Assembly (NCBI RefSeq): GCF_051513965.1
Contig: NZ_CP195847.1
Span: 2,790,001-2,854,000 of the forward strand
Direction of reading: 5' to 3'
DNA: 64,000 bases
From: Paramicrobacterium sp051513965
GTDB lineage: Bacteria > Actinomycetota > Actinomycetes > Actinomycetales > Microbacteriaceae
Shown: positions 52,464 through 61,659 of the stretch, piece by piece
How the letters are laid out: each line of letters starts with the position of its first letter
How positions within the stretch are numbered: position 1 is the stretch's first letter
Notes under the pieces: generated by a model
What the model was told of the DNA's origin: nothing
Seen by the model: the letters and a program-made list of their open reading frames with translations, nothing else
Databases searched by the model: none
Translations under genes and position numbers: made by a program

Positions 52464-52508
52464 AAGTATCCCCGCCTGCATGCCGATAGCACGTAGACGG
52501 GGATACTT
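52464..52508. promoter_or_regulatory. Inverted repeat between deoC-like gene and gntR
   Basis: Perfect 11-bp arms AAGTATCCCCG (52464-52474) and CGGGGATACTT (52498-52508) with a 23-nt loop, in the 81-nt gap between deoC and the GntR start. It may be an operator for GntR autoregulation, or a hairpin ending the operon mRNA; the large loop favours an operator or attenuator. Confidence 0.65.
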
Positions 52509-52514
52509 ATCGTC

Positions 52515-53225
52515 TCAGTAGCTCGCGGTGTTTTCGTCACCGGTGTCGCTGATGATCGACATTCCCGCGCTCGTGCCGAGAAGCACAGCACCCGCATCAA
52601 TCAGGCCGAGCGCCTGACGATAGGACTTGATCGAACCGGATGCTTTCACCTTCACCCCGTCGCGTGCACGCTCAACGAGATAGCGGATGCTCTCAGGATT
52701 CGCCGTCTCAATCTGACCGCTCGACGCATTCTTAAGGAACGTTGCGCCGGCATCCATCGCGAGCTCGACGGCTGTCTCCTTCTCCGTCTCGGTGAGAAGC
52801 GGAAGCTCGAGCATGACCTTGACAGGGATGCCGCATGCGTTGACGACACCGGCGATATCATCACGGAATGCGTCGTACATGCCGCTCTTGAGCCACCCGA
52901 TCTGCACTCCGATATCAAGCTGCGTAGCACCCAGCTTGGCGATCGCCTCAGCCTCCGCTGCCTTCCCAGCGCTCGTCATTACACCGACCGTCGGAAAGTC
53001 AAGGGCTGTAGCGAGCCCGACGCCGGTGCCGGCGAGTTCTGCCGCGACCTCGGGGACCCACGAAGCGGGGATCATCGCCGCGTTAAACCCGTGCTCAACC
53101 GCCTCGCGGGCGTGCGCGATCATCTGGTCGCGAGTCACTCCAGTTTCGATCTTCGTGTGCTGGATGTACGGTGCCAGTTCCGCCGGAGACAGGATCTCTG
53201 TGCCGGTCGCAGTGGTATCAGTCAT
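52515..53225 (-). CDS. deoC: Deoxyribose-phosphate aldolase family protein
   Basis: A 236-residue class I aldolase of the DeoC/LacD superfamily, splitting 2-deoxyribose-5-phosphate to glyceraldehyde-3-phosphate and acetaldehyde. Schiff-base lysine is in FLKNASSG and the second lysine in VKASGSIKSY; IPASWVPEVAAEL and ALDFPTVGVMTSAGKAAEAE are family motifs. The FLKNASSG loop differs from the common KTSTGF, so another 2-keto or deoxy sugar phosphate is possible. Start ATG 53225 follows GAGGA. Position after an rbs-type transporter and kinase suggests deoxyribose rather than ribose as the cargo. Confidence 0.85.
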   Translation of the reverse strand: MTDTTATGTEILSPAELAPYIQHTKIETGVTRDQMIAHAREAVEHGFNAAMIPASWVPEVAAELAGTGVGLATALDFPTVGVMTSAGKAAEAEAIAKLGATQLDIGVQIGWLKSGMYDAFRDDIAGVVNACGIPVKVMLELPLLTETEKETAVELAMDAGATFLKNASSGQIETANPESIRYLVERARDGVKVKASGSIKSYRQALGLIDAGAVLLGTSAGMSIISDTGDENTASY

Positions 53226-53249
53226 ATTTTTCTTCCTCTTGGTTGAGTT

Positions 53250-53705
53250 TTAGAGCTTGGATGCGTAGTAGTCAGGCGCGATGACGCCTTCGCCGCCAAA
53301 CCAGCGAGGCACGTCGACCCCGCAGAACAGGCCGATGTTTCCCCAGGGCTCGAATGCCCCTGTACGCACGATCACCTTTGCCTGCGAGGCCAGTTCGCCA
53401 AGCATGTCGGCATGCGCACGAGTGGTGAACTCGGCATCGGTGAAGGTCTGCTGGAGCCACTCATCGAGCCGGGGGTTGTTCGTCGTGACGTCATCAGCGC
53501 GCACGACTCCTTCGACGACCAGTTCGTCGGAGATGAGGCTCAGCACAGTTCTGAGGTCCGGCAGGTTCTCGGCGATGGCAAGGTCGACTCGATGCGCGGT
53601 GCGCGGAATCGGGAACCCGGCGTCGACGACCATGATCAGGTCGGTATGTCCGAGTGTTGCCAGAGCACCGCTCAGTTCGGCGTTGAGTATTCCGTTGCGT
53701 TTCAT
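53250..53705 (-). CDS. rbsD: D-ribose pyranase/RbsD-FucU family mutarotase
   Basis: A 151-residue RbsD/FucU-type protein that interconverts pyranose and furanose forms of the imported pentose for the kinase. Motifs: MKRNGILNAELSGALATLGH with the catalytic His, DLIMVVDAGFPIP, and FEPWGNIGLFCGVDVPRWF at the C-terminus. Start ATG 53705 overlaps the RbsA stop (ATGA). Confidence 0.9.
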   Translation of the reverse strand: MKRNGILNAELSGALATLGHTDLIMVVDAGFPIPRTAHRVDLAIAENLPDLRTVLSLISDELVVEGVVRADDVTTNNPRLDEWLQQTFTDAEFTTRAHADMLGELASQAKVIVRTGAFEPWGNIGLFCGVDVPRWFGGEGVIAPDYYASKL

Positions 53706-55237
53706 TCCGTTCCCTTCATTGAATTCAGCTCTCCCGCGGACGCATTGGTGGCGAGCATCATGATCGATTCCTCCGTGGCATCGCGAGTCTCGAGGATGCC
53801 CGCGACCTGTCCTTCACGCATCACGAGGATGCGGTCTGTAGCTGTCAGCAGCTCTGGCAGGTCCGACGAGGAGCAGACGATTGCGACGCCGCGATCCGCG
53901 AGGCCGAAAAGCTGCTCGTAGATCTCAACTTTGGCGCCCACATCGACACCCCGTGTGGGCTCATCGAGCATCAGAACTTCAGGCTCGATCGAGAGCCAGC
54001 GAGCGAGGAGGGCCTTCTGCTGATTGCCCCCAGAGAGACTCGTGATCGGGGTGTCGAGGCTCGCGGTCTTCACGCGCATCCGTTCGGCCAGCTTCTGCGC
54101 GAACCGGGCAAGTGCTCCCTTCTGCACTATTCCAAGAGTGGAGTGCGAACGAGTACTCAGCACGCCGACGTTCTCACCGACAGTCATCGTCGTCAGGATG
54201 CCTTGGGCGCGACGCTCCCCCGGCAGAAGACCGAGCTTGCGATGCACGCTCGCAATCGGCGATCTCGACTCATATGGCACACCCGCAAGTGACACCTGTC
54301 CTGAGCGACCACGCTCGGCTCCGAAGATGTTCGCTAGCAGTTCCACGCGGCCCGAATCCGGCAGTCCGGCGATGCCGAGGATCTCACCGGGACGCACGTC
54401 GAATGAGACGTTGTCGTGACGCCGTCCGCTCAGATCTGACACCTCAAGCGCAGGCGACGCATCGATAGAGACGTTTCGCTCGTCACGGCCATCGAACTTC
54501 TCCAGCTCTCGACCGACCATCGCTGCAACGACATCATCCGGCGTGACCTCATCGCGAGTCCATGATGCGACGTGGCGACCGTCTCGCAGAACCTCAAGTC
54601 GGTCGCAGAGATCGAAGATCTCCGGCATGCGGTGCGACACGTACACCATCGTGGTTCCCTGCTCTTTGAGCTTCGCCATGAGTGCGAACAGTCTGCTTGC
54701 CTCAGCAGGAGTGAGCATCGCGGTTGGCTCATCGAGGATCAGAACTTTGCAGCCGCGAGCGATGGACCGCGCCACAACCACAAGCTGCTGGATCGCAAGG
54801 TCGAGGCCTCGCACGCTCGCGCTGGGGTCGATGTCGAGGTCGAGCTCCGAGAGGAGTGCTCGAGCGCGAGCATCCATCTGCTTCTTCGACGGGAAGAGCC
54901 GTGACCCAGGCTCCATGCCAGCGAGGATGTTCTCAGCGACAGTGCGGTCCTGAAGCAGCGACAGCTCCTGCGGCACGATCGCGATCGAGTGCTTGGAGAG
55001 CACGGTATTGGGGTCGAAGCCCTCGATCTCCTGCCCATCGACTCGAACGGACCCCGAGCTCGGAGGTTGGAGCCCGGCCAGAATCTTCAGCAGGGTCGAT
55101 TTACCTGCTCCGTTCTCACCGACGAGTCCGGTGATCTCGCCCTCGATCACGTTGAAGCTGACGCTGTCGAGCGCTTTGACCGGCCCGAAGTTGCGCGAGA
55201 GCTCTGTGATCTCGACGAGTGCGGCTGCGGGAGCCAT
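53702..55237 (-). CDS. rbsA: Ribose-type ABC transporter ATPase, two domains
   Basis: A 511-residue ATPase with two nucleotide-binding halves. The N-half has Walker A GENGAGKST and Walker B LILDEPTAML. The C-half has a degenerate Walker A (GIAGLPDSGR), a full signature LSGGNQQKALLARWL and LMLDEPTRGVDVGA, the usual RbsA arrangement. Its ATG overlaps the RbsB stop (TAATG). Confidence 0.93.
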   Translation of the reverse strand: MAPAAALVEITELSRNFGPVKALDSVSFNVIEGEITGLVGENGAGKSTLLKILAGLQPPSSGSVRVDGQEIEGFDPNTVLSKHSIAIVPQELSLLQDRTVAENILAGMEPGSRLFPSKKQMDARARALLSELDLDIDPSASVRGLDLAIQQLVVVARSIARGCKVLILDEPTAMLTPAEASRLFALMAKLKEQGTTMVYVSHRMPEIFDLCDRLEVLRDGRHVASWTRDEVTPDDVVAAMVGRELEKFDGRDERNVSIDASPALEVSDLSGRRHDNVSFDVRPGEILGIAGLPDSGRVELLANIFGAERGRSGQVSLAGVPYESRSPIASVHRKLGLLPGERRAQGILTTMTVGENVGVLSTRSHSTLGIVQKGALARFAQKLAERMRVKTASLDTPITSLSGGNQQKALLARWLSIEPEVLMLDEPTRGVDVGAKVEIYEQLFGLADRGVAIVCSSSDLPELLTATDRILVMREGQVAGILETRDATEESIMMLATNASAGELNSMKGTE

Positions 55238-56262
55238 TAGTCCTCCACCGTGGCTTCGTCGAGGTTCTCCTTGGTGATGATCTGCGCACCGGTGTCGATT
55301 CCCTCAATCGGGGTGCCGTTCTGGAGGAAGTCAGCGAGAACCTTGACTGCCTGGTAGCCCTGCTCGGTCGGGTTCTGACTGATCGTGAACGTGACAACAT
55401 CGTTCTCGATGTAGCTCGCGGTCGTGGAGAGCAGGTCGAAGCCGACCATCGAGATCTTCCCCGCGTTGCCCGACTGCGAGATCCACTTGGCTGCCGCCGT
55501 GGTCGAGCAGCAATCGAGACCCGCAATCGCCACGACATCCTTCTGTCCAGACATCGTCGACTCGACCGTGTTGTACGCCTCGCTCGGCTCGTTGCCGACA
55601 TTAACCGGTCCCACGATCTCAAGGTCGGTGTCGCTCAGTGCGTCTTCGAAGCCTCCGAAACGATCGTGCGACCAGCCGGCTCCAGTGTCGAGCGAGAAGA
55701 CGACGACCTTGCCCGTCGGGTTGTCATCGAGGGTCTTCAGCAGTTCTTCCGCTTCAGACGCGCCTGATGCTTTGAGGTCCTGACCGACGAATCCCATCTG
55801 GTCCGAACCAGGATTATCAGTGTTGAAGGAAATGATCGGAATGCCGGCGTTGTAAGCCTGAGAGATGACAGGCTTCAGAGCATCACTGGATGCTGACGAG
55901 ACGGCGAGCCCGTCAACAGCCTGCTGCTGAATCAGAGTCTGCAGCTCCGAAACCTGTTTGGCGGCGTCCCCACCCGTGGGTCCGATGAGGCTCACGTCGA
56001 CACCGAGCTCTTCTCCTGCTTTCTCCATTCCCGCCTTGATGGGAGTGGCGAAGGCGAGTGAGGGGTCGTGGTAGCTCAGTTTGATGCGGAGCGGCTCGCC
56101 ATCGTCGATGCGCTGCTGGATGTAGTCGGCGAGCTGAAACTCGCCGTCATCGCCGGAGTTGTTTGCGGGTGTGATCGCACCGCATCCAGCGAGCACGAGA
56201 GCGCCCGCTGCGGCTGCGGCTCCTACCGCGAGCAGTCGACGGAAGCGTTTCTTGACAGACAT
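55237..56262 (-). CDS. rbsB: Ribose-type ABC transporter substrate-binding lipoprotein
   Basis: A 341-residue CUT2 receptor. The lipoprotein signal MSVKKRFRRLLAVGAAAAAG ends at LVLAGC. Mature motifs: KAGEELGVDVSLIGPTGGDA, TLIQQQAVDGLAVSSAS, IPIISFNTDNPG and VAIAGLDCCSTTAAAKW. Start ATG 56262 follows AAAGGAGG; a frame to 56490 reaches back into rbsC and is not used. The order K-C-B-A-D differs from the enteric rbsDACBK. Confidence 0.92.
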   Translation of the reverse strand: MSVKKRFRRLLAVGAAAAAGALVLAGCGAITPANNSGDDGEFQLADYIQQRIDDGEPLRIKLSYHDPSLAFATPIKAGMEKAGEELGVDVSLIGPTGGDAAKQVSELQTLIQQQAVDGLAVSSASSDALKPVISQAYNAGIPIISFNTDNPGSDQMGFVGQDLKASGASEAEELLKTLDDNPTGKVVVFSLDTGAGWSHDRFGGFEDALSDTDLEIVGPVNVGNEPSEAYNTVESTMSGQKDVVAIAGLDCCSTTAAAKWISQSGNAGKISMVGFDLLSTTASYIENDVVTFTISQNPTEQGYQAVKVLADFLQNGTPIEGIDTGAQIITKENLDEATVED

Positions 56263-56330
56263 CGGTCCTCCTTTGGTCCGAGATGACAGAGCTTTGTGGT
56301 GGATGAGAGATAGATGGATGCCGTGAGCCA

Positions 56331-57341
56331 TTAGGCCTTGGACCTTCTGCGGCGTTGCCAGGTGTCGGTCGCGACTGCCGCGACGATGACGAGGCCGGTG
56401 ACGACGGTCTGCCAGAACGAGGAGATCCCGTTGATGTTGAGGATGTTCTGAAGCAGGCCGATGAAGGCGACGCCGATGATGGTTCCCCACATGGTTCCGG
56501 ATCCTCCGAACAGCGCGGCTCCACCGATGATCACTGCAGAGATGACCGTCAGTTCGAGGCCGCTTCCGGTCACGCCCTGGACGTACGAGAGGAAGGAGAG
56601 ACCGAGCACACCAGCGGCGGCCGCGGTGAAGCCCGCGATGACGAAGGCTGTCAGCTTCACGCCCTTCACCTCAATGCCGACGAGCCGTGCAGCCTCCGGG
56701 TTCCCGCCCACAGCGTAGGTGTTGAAGCCGAAGCGTGAGCGCGAGAGCAAGAGCACACCCAGTGCTGCGATCACAGCGAAGACCACGAGCTGCATCGGGA
56801 TGACACCGAAGAGGTAGCCCTGGCCGATGAGGCTGAATTCTGCAACGCCGGGCTCACTTGAGCTAAGCGAGATAGGAGCGCCGTCAGAGATCAGGAGGGC
56901 GACACCACGGAAGACGCTCAGACTTCCCAGCGTGACGATGAAGCTCGGGACCCCGAGCAGCACAACGGCGAGTCCGTTGAGCAGACCCGCGACCGCGCCG
57001 ACGGCGAGGCCGATGACGATCGCGAGCGGCCATGATGTCCCGCCTTCGATCGCAAGGCCTGTGGAGATGGCGGAGAGCGCATAGACGGATCCAACCGAAA
57101 GATCGATTTCGCCGTTGACGATGACGAACGTCGCCCCGATCGCCATGATTCCGATCTGCGAGATCTGCTGGCCGACGGAGAGGAGGTTTCCGGCCTGCAC
57201 GAAGCTCGGCGAAAGGACGGCACCCAGGATGAAGAGCAGAACGAGTGCGGCGAAGACACCGGCTTCGCGAGCATGCAACAGCTTGCGCGGGTCGAACGAG
57301 GGGCGCCGTGGGGTGGTGGCTGTGGCGGTGGCTGAGGTCAC
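56331..57341 (-). CDS. rbsC: Ribose-type ABC transporter permease
   Basis: A 336-residue CUT2 permease with 8-10 helices. Class motif NGEIDLSVGSVYALSAI near residue 85, GVPSFIVTLGSLSVFRG, and the C-terminal LTVISAVIIGGAALFGGSGT. Start GTG 57341 overlaps the rbsK stop (GTGA). Confidence 0.93.
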   Translation of the reverse strand: MTSATATATTPRRPSFDPRKLLHAREAGVFAALVLLFILGAVLSPSFVQAGNLLSVGQQISQIGIMAIGATFVIVNGEIDLSVGSVYALSAISTGLAIEGGTSWPLAIVIGLAVGAVAGLLNGLAVVLLGVPSFIVTLGSLSVFRGVALLISDGAPISLSSSEPGVAEFSLIGQGYLFGVIPMQLVVFAVIAALGVLLLSRSRFGFNTYAVGGNPEAARLVGIEVKGVKLTAFVIAGFTAAAAGVLGLSFLSYVQGVTGSGLELTVISAVIIGGAALFGGSGTMWGTIIGVAFIGLLQNILNINGISSFWQTVVTGLVIVAAVATDTWQRRRRSKA

Positions 57342-58255
57342 TGAGACACTCCGATCGTGGAACTCAAGTCGTGGTGGGTAGGGAGGGCCGGAACGACGCC
57401 GTTCGTGGCAACCGTGAATGCGCCGGCCTGTGCGCCGTACGCGGCGGCGTCGCGCAGCGAACTGCCTCCGGCAAGGGCAACGGCGAGCGCGGCGTTGAAC
57501 GAGTCGCCCGCTCCGGTGGTGTCGACGACCTGCGTCGCGCGAACAGGTTCAACCTGTTGCACCTCGCCGTTCTCGACGATGATCGCGCCGTCCGAGCCGC
57601 GCGTCATGACGACGGCTCCGTCGATGCGCTCGGCGATGAGCCGTGCCAGAGCGTCGTCTTCACGCGGCGCGTCGTCAAGATCGAGGATGATGCGCGCCTC
57701 GGTCTGGTTCGGCGTGATGATGTCGACGTTGCTCAGAATCTCTGCCGAGAGAGGTCGCGCTGGAGCGGGGTTGAGGATCGTCCGAACGCCTTCTTCACGC
57801 GCGATCCGCAGCGCGGCTGCCGCTGCGGAAATCGGGATCTCCATGGAGACGAGCACGATGTCGGCGGCCGCGATCTCGCTGCGGAACGCGTCCACGTGAC
57901 TCTCGTTCAGCAGGTCAAGGGCGCCGGGCGCGATGACAATGCGGTTCTCACCCGAGGGCTCGACCATGATGAAGCCCGCCATGGTGGGGGCATCATCAGA
58001 GATCAGGATACTGGAGACATCCACTCCCTCATCGCTCCACAGCGTGAGGGCCGAACGCCCAAAGTCGTCATTGCCGATCGCAGTCAGCAGCGAGACGTCC
58101 GCGCCAAGCCGCGCGGCCCCGACGGCCTGATTTGACCCTTTGCCGCCGGGACCTGCTTCGAATGCGTCGCCGGTCAACGTCTCGCCTGCTTCAGGCGCTC
58201 GCGGCACTCGCATGGTGAGGCCTGCGCCGTAACTTCCGATCACTGCAATCTTCAT
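57338..58255 (-). CDS. rbsK: PfkB family sugar kinase, ribokinase-like
   Basis: A 305-residue PfkB kinase: MKIAVIGSYGAGLTMRVPRA at the N-terminus, the first signature GPGGKGSNQAVGAARLGADV, and the C-terminal DTTGAGDSFNAALAVAL with the catalytic Asp. It phosphorylates the imported pentose at O5. With deoC in the operon it may be a deoxyribokinase; the two are close relatives. First gene of the operon. Upstream 58256-58361 is A/T-richer, with TATGTGGACAACTATGTACA at 58273-58292 as a possible regulator site. Confidence 0.9.
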   Translation of the reverse strand: MKIAVIGSYGAGLTMRVPRAPEAGETLTGDAFEAGPGGKGSNQAVGAARLGADVSLLTAIGNDDFGRSALTLWSDEGVDVSSILISDDAPTMAGFIMVEPSGENRIVIAPGALDLLNESHVDAFRSEIAAADIVLVSMEIPISAAAAALRIAREEGVRTILNPAPARPLSAEILSNVDIITPNQTEARIILDLDDAPREDDALARLIAERIDGAVVMTRGSDGAIIVENGEVQQVEPVRATQVVDTTGAGDSFNAALAVALAGGSSLRDAAAYGAQAGAFTVATNGVVPALPTHHDLSSTIGVSQ

Positions 58256-58361
58256 TGATGAGCACCAATTTGTATGTGGACAACTATGTACATGTGAGTA
58301 TGCAGAGAAGTGCTGGAAAAGTCAACACTTCAGGCCACTCTCCCGAGAGCATGGGCGAGAC

Positions 58362-60275
58362 TCACCCGAGGATGCGAGATAGGTTTCTCGTGAACGACTC
58401 GTAGCCCGTCGACGATTCGAGCAGGAACGCCAGGTTCTCAGGGTCGGAGAGCACCGGAATGAACTCGCCCAGCACGTCGCGAAAAACCTGCACGTCGTCC
58501 GGACTCACCGCGAAGAGCACCACGACTCTCACAGACGACCCGCCCCACGGGAGGCCTTCGCGAGAGAGCAACACTGAGATTGCAGAGCGGTGAGCGTTGG
58601 CATGCATCGCGTGAGGGATCGCAAACTGCCCTCCGAACGCCGTGCCTGACCTCCGTTCTCTGCTCTCGACCGCGTCAAGAAACCCCTCCGCGACGACGCC
58701 GTCGGCAACCATCCGCCCGCACATGAGGGCGAGCGCCTCGTGCTGGGTCGCCGACTCGACGCTGTGGAAGAGCCCCGGTTCGATGAGCTCCAAGATCCTT
58801 GTGCGCAGACGCTGCTTGGCCGTGCGACGGCGCTGCGCCTTCACGGCATCCTGCACCCGTTCCACGTCGGCCTCACTCATGAGCGGACTCACCATGATCG
58901 TGGGCACGGCCGTGAGTCCCGCGAGGTCGACGGTGGAGACCACGAGGTCCGAGGTGATGAGTTCCCATTCGAAGTCGAGTGCTGTGACGACATCCACGAC
59001 CACTCCCTGCCCGGCGAGGCCTGTGGCGACCGTGTCTGCGATTCGTGAGCGCCCCGATGCGAACGGCGAGACATCGACGACCGTGACGGTGACGAGCGGG
59101 CCCTTCTCCAGCTGGCGCTGCACGTGAGCTCCGAGGTGGAAGGCGAGAAAGTCCACTTCGTCGGCCTCGATGGCGACGTTCGCGCGCTGTTCGAGCAACT
59201 CGGCGAAATGCAACGCCACCTCGTAGACGAGCGGATGCGCGTTCTTGAACGTCTCTCCAAGCGGGTTGCGAGCGAGGATGCCTTGCGCCGAACGCTCCTG
59301 AAGCCGCCACATGTGCAGCGAGATCGCACGCACGGCGCTCTCGTCGTACAGGTCGAGCAGGTAGAACTTGGAGACCTCGCGCAACGCGTCTCGCACTGTT
59401 CGCACGACCTCTGATGGTGGTTCGACGGATGCCCCGACAGGGCCGGTCTGCTTGACCCGCGACGCCACCAGCTGCGCCAGCCGCGTCGCCTCAGGCGCGG
59501 GAAGGCTCACGTGGAAGTTCTCCTCCACGACACGCACGAGCTGAGAGGTCAACAGCGTCAGGGCATCAGGCAGGGCGGTGTCGGTCGGCGCGAGCACGGC
59601 GATCCGGTGTCCCAGTCGCACGCGGTCAGCCGCGATCGTCACGTGAATCAACACGTCATTCAGGGAGTACTCGTCGATGTCCCAGCCGAGCTCCGTGATC
59701 GAGCGCTCAATTTCCTGCGAGGTCACCCGCAGGTTGTATTCGCGGTAGGCGTTGATGAAGTCGCGCATCATCTGCGGCGTGAAGCCACGCCCTGCCTCAA
59801 GAAACAGGTGTTTGACGAGGCGACGCTTCTCGTGTTCGTCACCGACGAGCGAGATGGTTTCCCGCTCCCGACGAATCGAAAGCCCGTAACGCCGGAACAG
59901 CTGCCGCGCCTTGGAGATGTCCGCCTCGATGGTCGCCGCGCTGACGAACAGCGTGTCGGCGAGGTCGAAGATGTCTGTTCCGACATCCGAGTAGCTGACG
60001 AGATGCCTCGCGATGAAGTACAGCCGCTCCTGGGGCCCATGAGCACGGGGAGCATCGACCGTCGCGTGCGTCAGCGACTCGTGCGCCTCCGTGTCGAGTT
60101 CGTACCCGCGATGGGAGGAGTGAATGACTGTGCTCCCGGCAGCTTCGTTGACATCCGAGACGAACTGGCGCACGCTGCGGGTCGACACCCCGAGCAGCTC
60201 TGCGAGCTGGGTTCCGGGCATAGCCGCGGTCGCCTTCTCGAGCAACCGTACGAGCTCGGTTCGCCGATCGTTCAT
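58362..60275 (-). CDS. PRD-containing BglG-type regulator with PTS EIIB-like and EIIA domains
   Basis: A 637-residue PTS-controlled regulator. N-terminal HTHs (LAELLGVSTRSVRQFVSDVN and LADTLFVSAATIEADISKA); PRD1 at about 190-290 (VLIHVTIAADRVRLGH) and PRD2 at about 300-400 (HPLVYEVALHFAELLEQ, DFLAFHLGAHVQRQ); an EIIB-like domain at about 400-490; a C-terminal EIIA with the phosphohistidine in FAIPHAMH. The EIIB-like loop reads VVDVSPFASGRSRI, with no cysteine, so that domain cannot carry phosphate in the usual way. Divergent from the PTS operon at 60460, which it most likely activates. Confidence 0.88.
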   Translation of the reverse strand: MNDRRTELVRLLEKATAAMPGTQLAELLGVSTRSVRQFVSDVNEAAGSTVIHSSHRGYELDTEAHESLTHATVDAPRAHGPQERLYFIARHLVSYSDVGTDIFDLADTLFVSAATIEADISKARQLFRRYGLSIRRERETISLVGDEHEKRRLVKHLFLEAGRGFTPQMMRDFINAYREYNLRVTSQEIERSITELGWDIDEYSLNDVLIHVTIAADRVRLGHRIAVLAPTDTALPDALTLLTSQLVRVVEENFHVSLPAPEATRLAQLVASRVKQTGPVGASVEPPSEVVRTVRDALREVSKFYLLDLYDESAVRAISLHMWRLQERSAQGILARNPLGETFKNAHPLVYEVALHFAELLEQRANVAIEADEVDFLAFHLGAHVQRQLEKGPLVTVTVVDVSPFASGRSRIADTVATGLAGQGVVVDVVTALDFEWELITSDLVVSTVDLAGLTAVPTIMVSPLMSEADVERVQDAVKAQRRRTAKQRLRTRILELIEPGLFHSVESATQHEALALMCGRMVADGVVAEGFLDAVESRERRSGTAFGGQFAIPHAMHANAHRSAISVLLSREGLPWGGSSVRVVVLFAVSPDDVQVFRDVLGEFIPVLSDPENLAFLLESSTGYESFTRNLSRILG

Positions 60276-60459
60276 AAGCTTCGTCGCCTCCGTCGGAGCG
60301 ATCGTAGCTCAGCGGCGGCGAGCACCCCACTCGCGTGCTTCCTCCGATCAGGAAGCCGAGATATTGGTGTTCCCTCTGGCACCTCGGGATGCTGGAACAT
60401 GATCGCACTTCCGATCCCAAAAAGGCACATTGACACCGATGTCAGGGGGAACCTCCACG

Positions 60460-60915
60460 ATGATCACCGATTTGCTGACTCGAGAGACTCTGCTCTCCGA
60501 CGTCTCGTGCGACAGCTGGCAGGAGCTGGTCGACGTGGCGGGCGCGCCCCTCGTCGAGGCCGGCTCTGTGACGCCGGAGTTCCTCGCATCCATCAAAGAG
60601 ACCGTCGAGCGCTACGGGTCCTACATGGTCGTCGTCGATGACATCGCGCTCTTCCACGGGCGGCCCGAGGCCGGGGCGGAACGCATCGCACTGAGCCTCG
60701 CGCTGCTCGAGCATCCGGTTTATCTGAATGACGCTCGCATCACCGCAGCCTTCGTGCTCGCGGCGACCGACAACGACAGCCACATCGATCTCATGCGTGA
60801 GCTCGCCACCGGCCTCGGCGACGAGCACCTGCTGGAGCTGTTGCGCACCAACGGCTCCCCCGATGAGATCCTCGCCACCTTCACACGAATGGAGCACACA
60901 CATGAAGAGTCATGA
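60460..60915 (+). CDS. PTS sugar transporter subunit EIIA (mannitol/fructose/ascorbate type)
   Basis: A 151-residue cytoplasmic phosphocarrier. The EIIA_2 fold is indicated by ITDLLTRETLLSDV at the start, GSYMVVVDDIALFHGRPEAG with the phosphohistidine (ALPHARP in most homologues, here ALFHGRP) and a late NDARITAAFVLAATDNDSHI. The start is taken at ATG 60460; other starts (ATG 60439, TTG 60430) are possible. It overlaps the SIS gene by 14 nt. It passes phosphate from HPr to the EIIB at 61660. Confidence 0.88.
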   Translation: MITDLLTRETLLSDVSCDSWQELVDVAGAPLVEAGSVTPEFLASIKETVERYGSYMVVVDDIALFHGRPEAGAERIALSLALLEHPVYLNDARITAAFVLAATDNDSHIDLMRELATGLGDEHLLELLRTNGSPDEILATFTRMEHTHEES

Positions 60916-61636
60916 GTACTACAGCATCGTCTCGCAGCAGCTGCAGAAGCAGTTCGACGAAGAGGCCGAGTCGATTCAGAAGGCAGCCGAGCTGTGCGCG
61001 AAGTCGGTTCTCGATGACCGCGTGATTCATGTTTTCGGATGCGGTCATTCGCAGATCTTCGCGATGGAGGTGTTCTATCGGGCGGGCGGCCTCGTTCCGG
61101 TGAACGCGCTTCTCACGCCGCATCTCGCGCTCTTCCCGAAGGCGAAGCTGAGCACCTACCAGGAGCGCCTCGAGGGGTTCTCGCAGGAGTACTTGGCGCT
61201 CGAAGACACCGACCCGCGAGACACGATGATCATCGTCTCGATCTCCGGTCGCAACCCGGCCGGGGTCGACATGGCGCTTGCGGCGCAGAAAATCGGCATG
61301 AAGGTCGTGGCACTCGTGTCGGGTGAGTTCGCGAACTCGACGACCTCCCGCCACTCAAGCGGCAAGAACCTCAAGGATGTCGCCGATGTCGTCGTCGACA
61401 TCAAGTGCGTGAGCGGCGACGCCGTCCTCTCCGCGGAAGGCCTCGAGGGTCGCTTCTGCGGCACCTCCACCGTGCTGGGCGTCACCGTGATCGAGTCGAT
61501 CATCGCTCAGACGGTCCAGAACTGTGTGGATGCCGGAACCAACCCGCCCATCTACGTCAGCGCGAACCTCGACAAGGGCGACGCCATCAACGCCGCGCAC
61601 ATCGAGAAGTACTCACACATGATCTCGGGCCTCTGA
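60902..61636 (+). CDS. SIS-domain sugar isomerase-like protein
   Basis: A 244-residue protein of the SIS fold, similar to the UPF0309 group. Phosphosugar-binding motifs are VIHVFGCGHSQIFAMEVFYR, MIIVSISGRNPAGVDMALAA and VVALVSGEFANST. SIS proteins isomerise, deaminate or cleave ethers of (amino)sugar phosphates. Between EIIA and EIIB it is positioned to process the phosphosugar formed by the PTS. Start ATG 60902 has GGAG 7-8 nt upstream inside the EIIA gene. Confidence 0.87.
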   Translation: MKSHEYYSIVSQQLQKQFDEEAESIQKAAELCAKSVLDDRVIHVFGCGHSQIFAMEVFYRAGGLVPVNALLTPHLALFPKAKLSTYQERLEGFSQEYLALEDTDPRDTMIIVSISGRNPAGVDMALAAQKIGMKVVALVSGEFANSTTSRHSSGKNLKDVADVVVDIKCVSGDAVLSAEGLEGRFCGTSTVLGVTVIESIIAQTVQNCVDAGTNPPIYVSANLDKGDAINAAHIEKYSHMISGL

Positions 61637-61659
61637 GCCCGAAGAAACGGAGCACAACC

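Noticed and set aside
60363..60440. ATTGGTGT and ACACCGAT as an inverted pair for the PRD regulator
   Set aside because: One mismatch in 8 bases with 60-nt spacing is within chance; kept out of the feature list.
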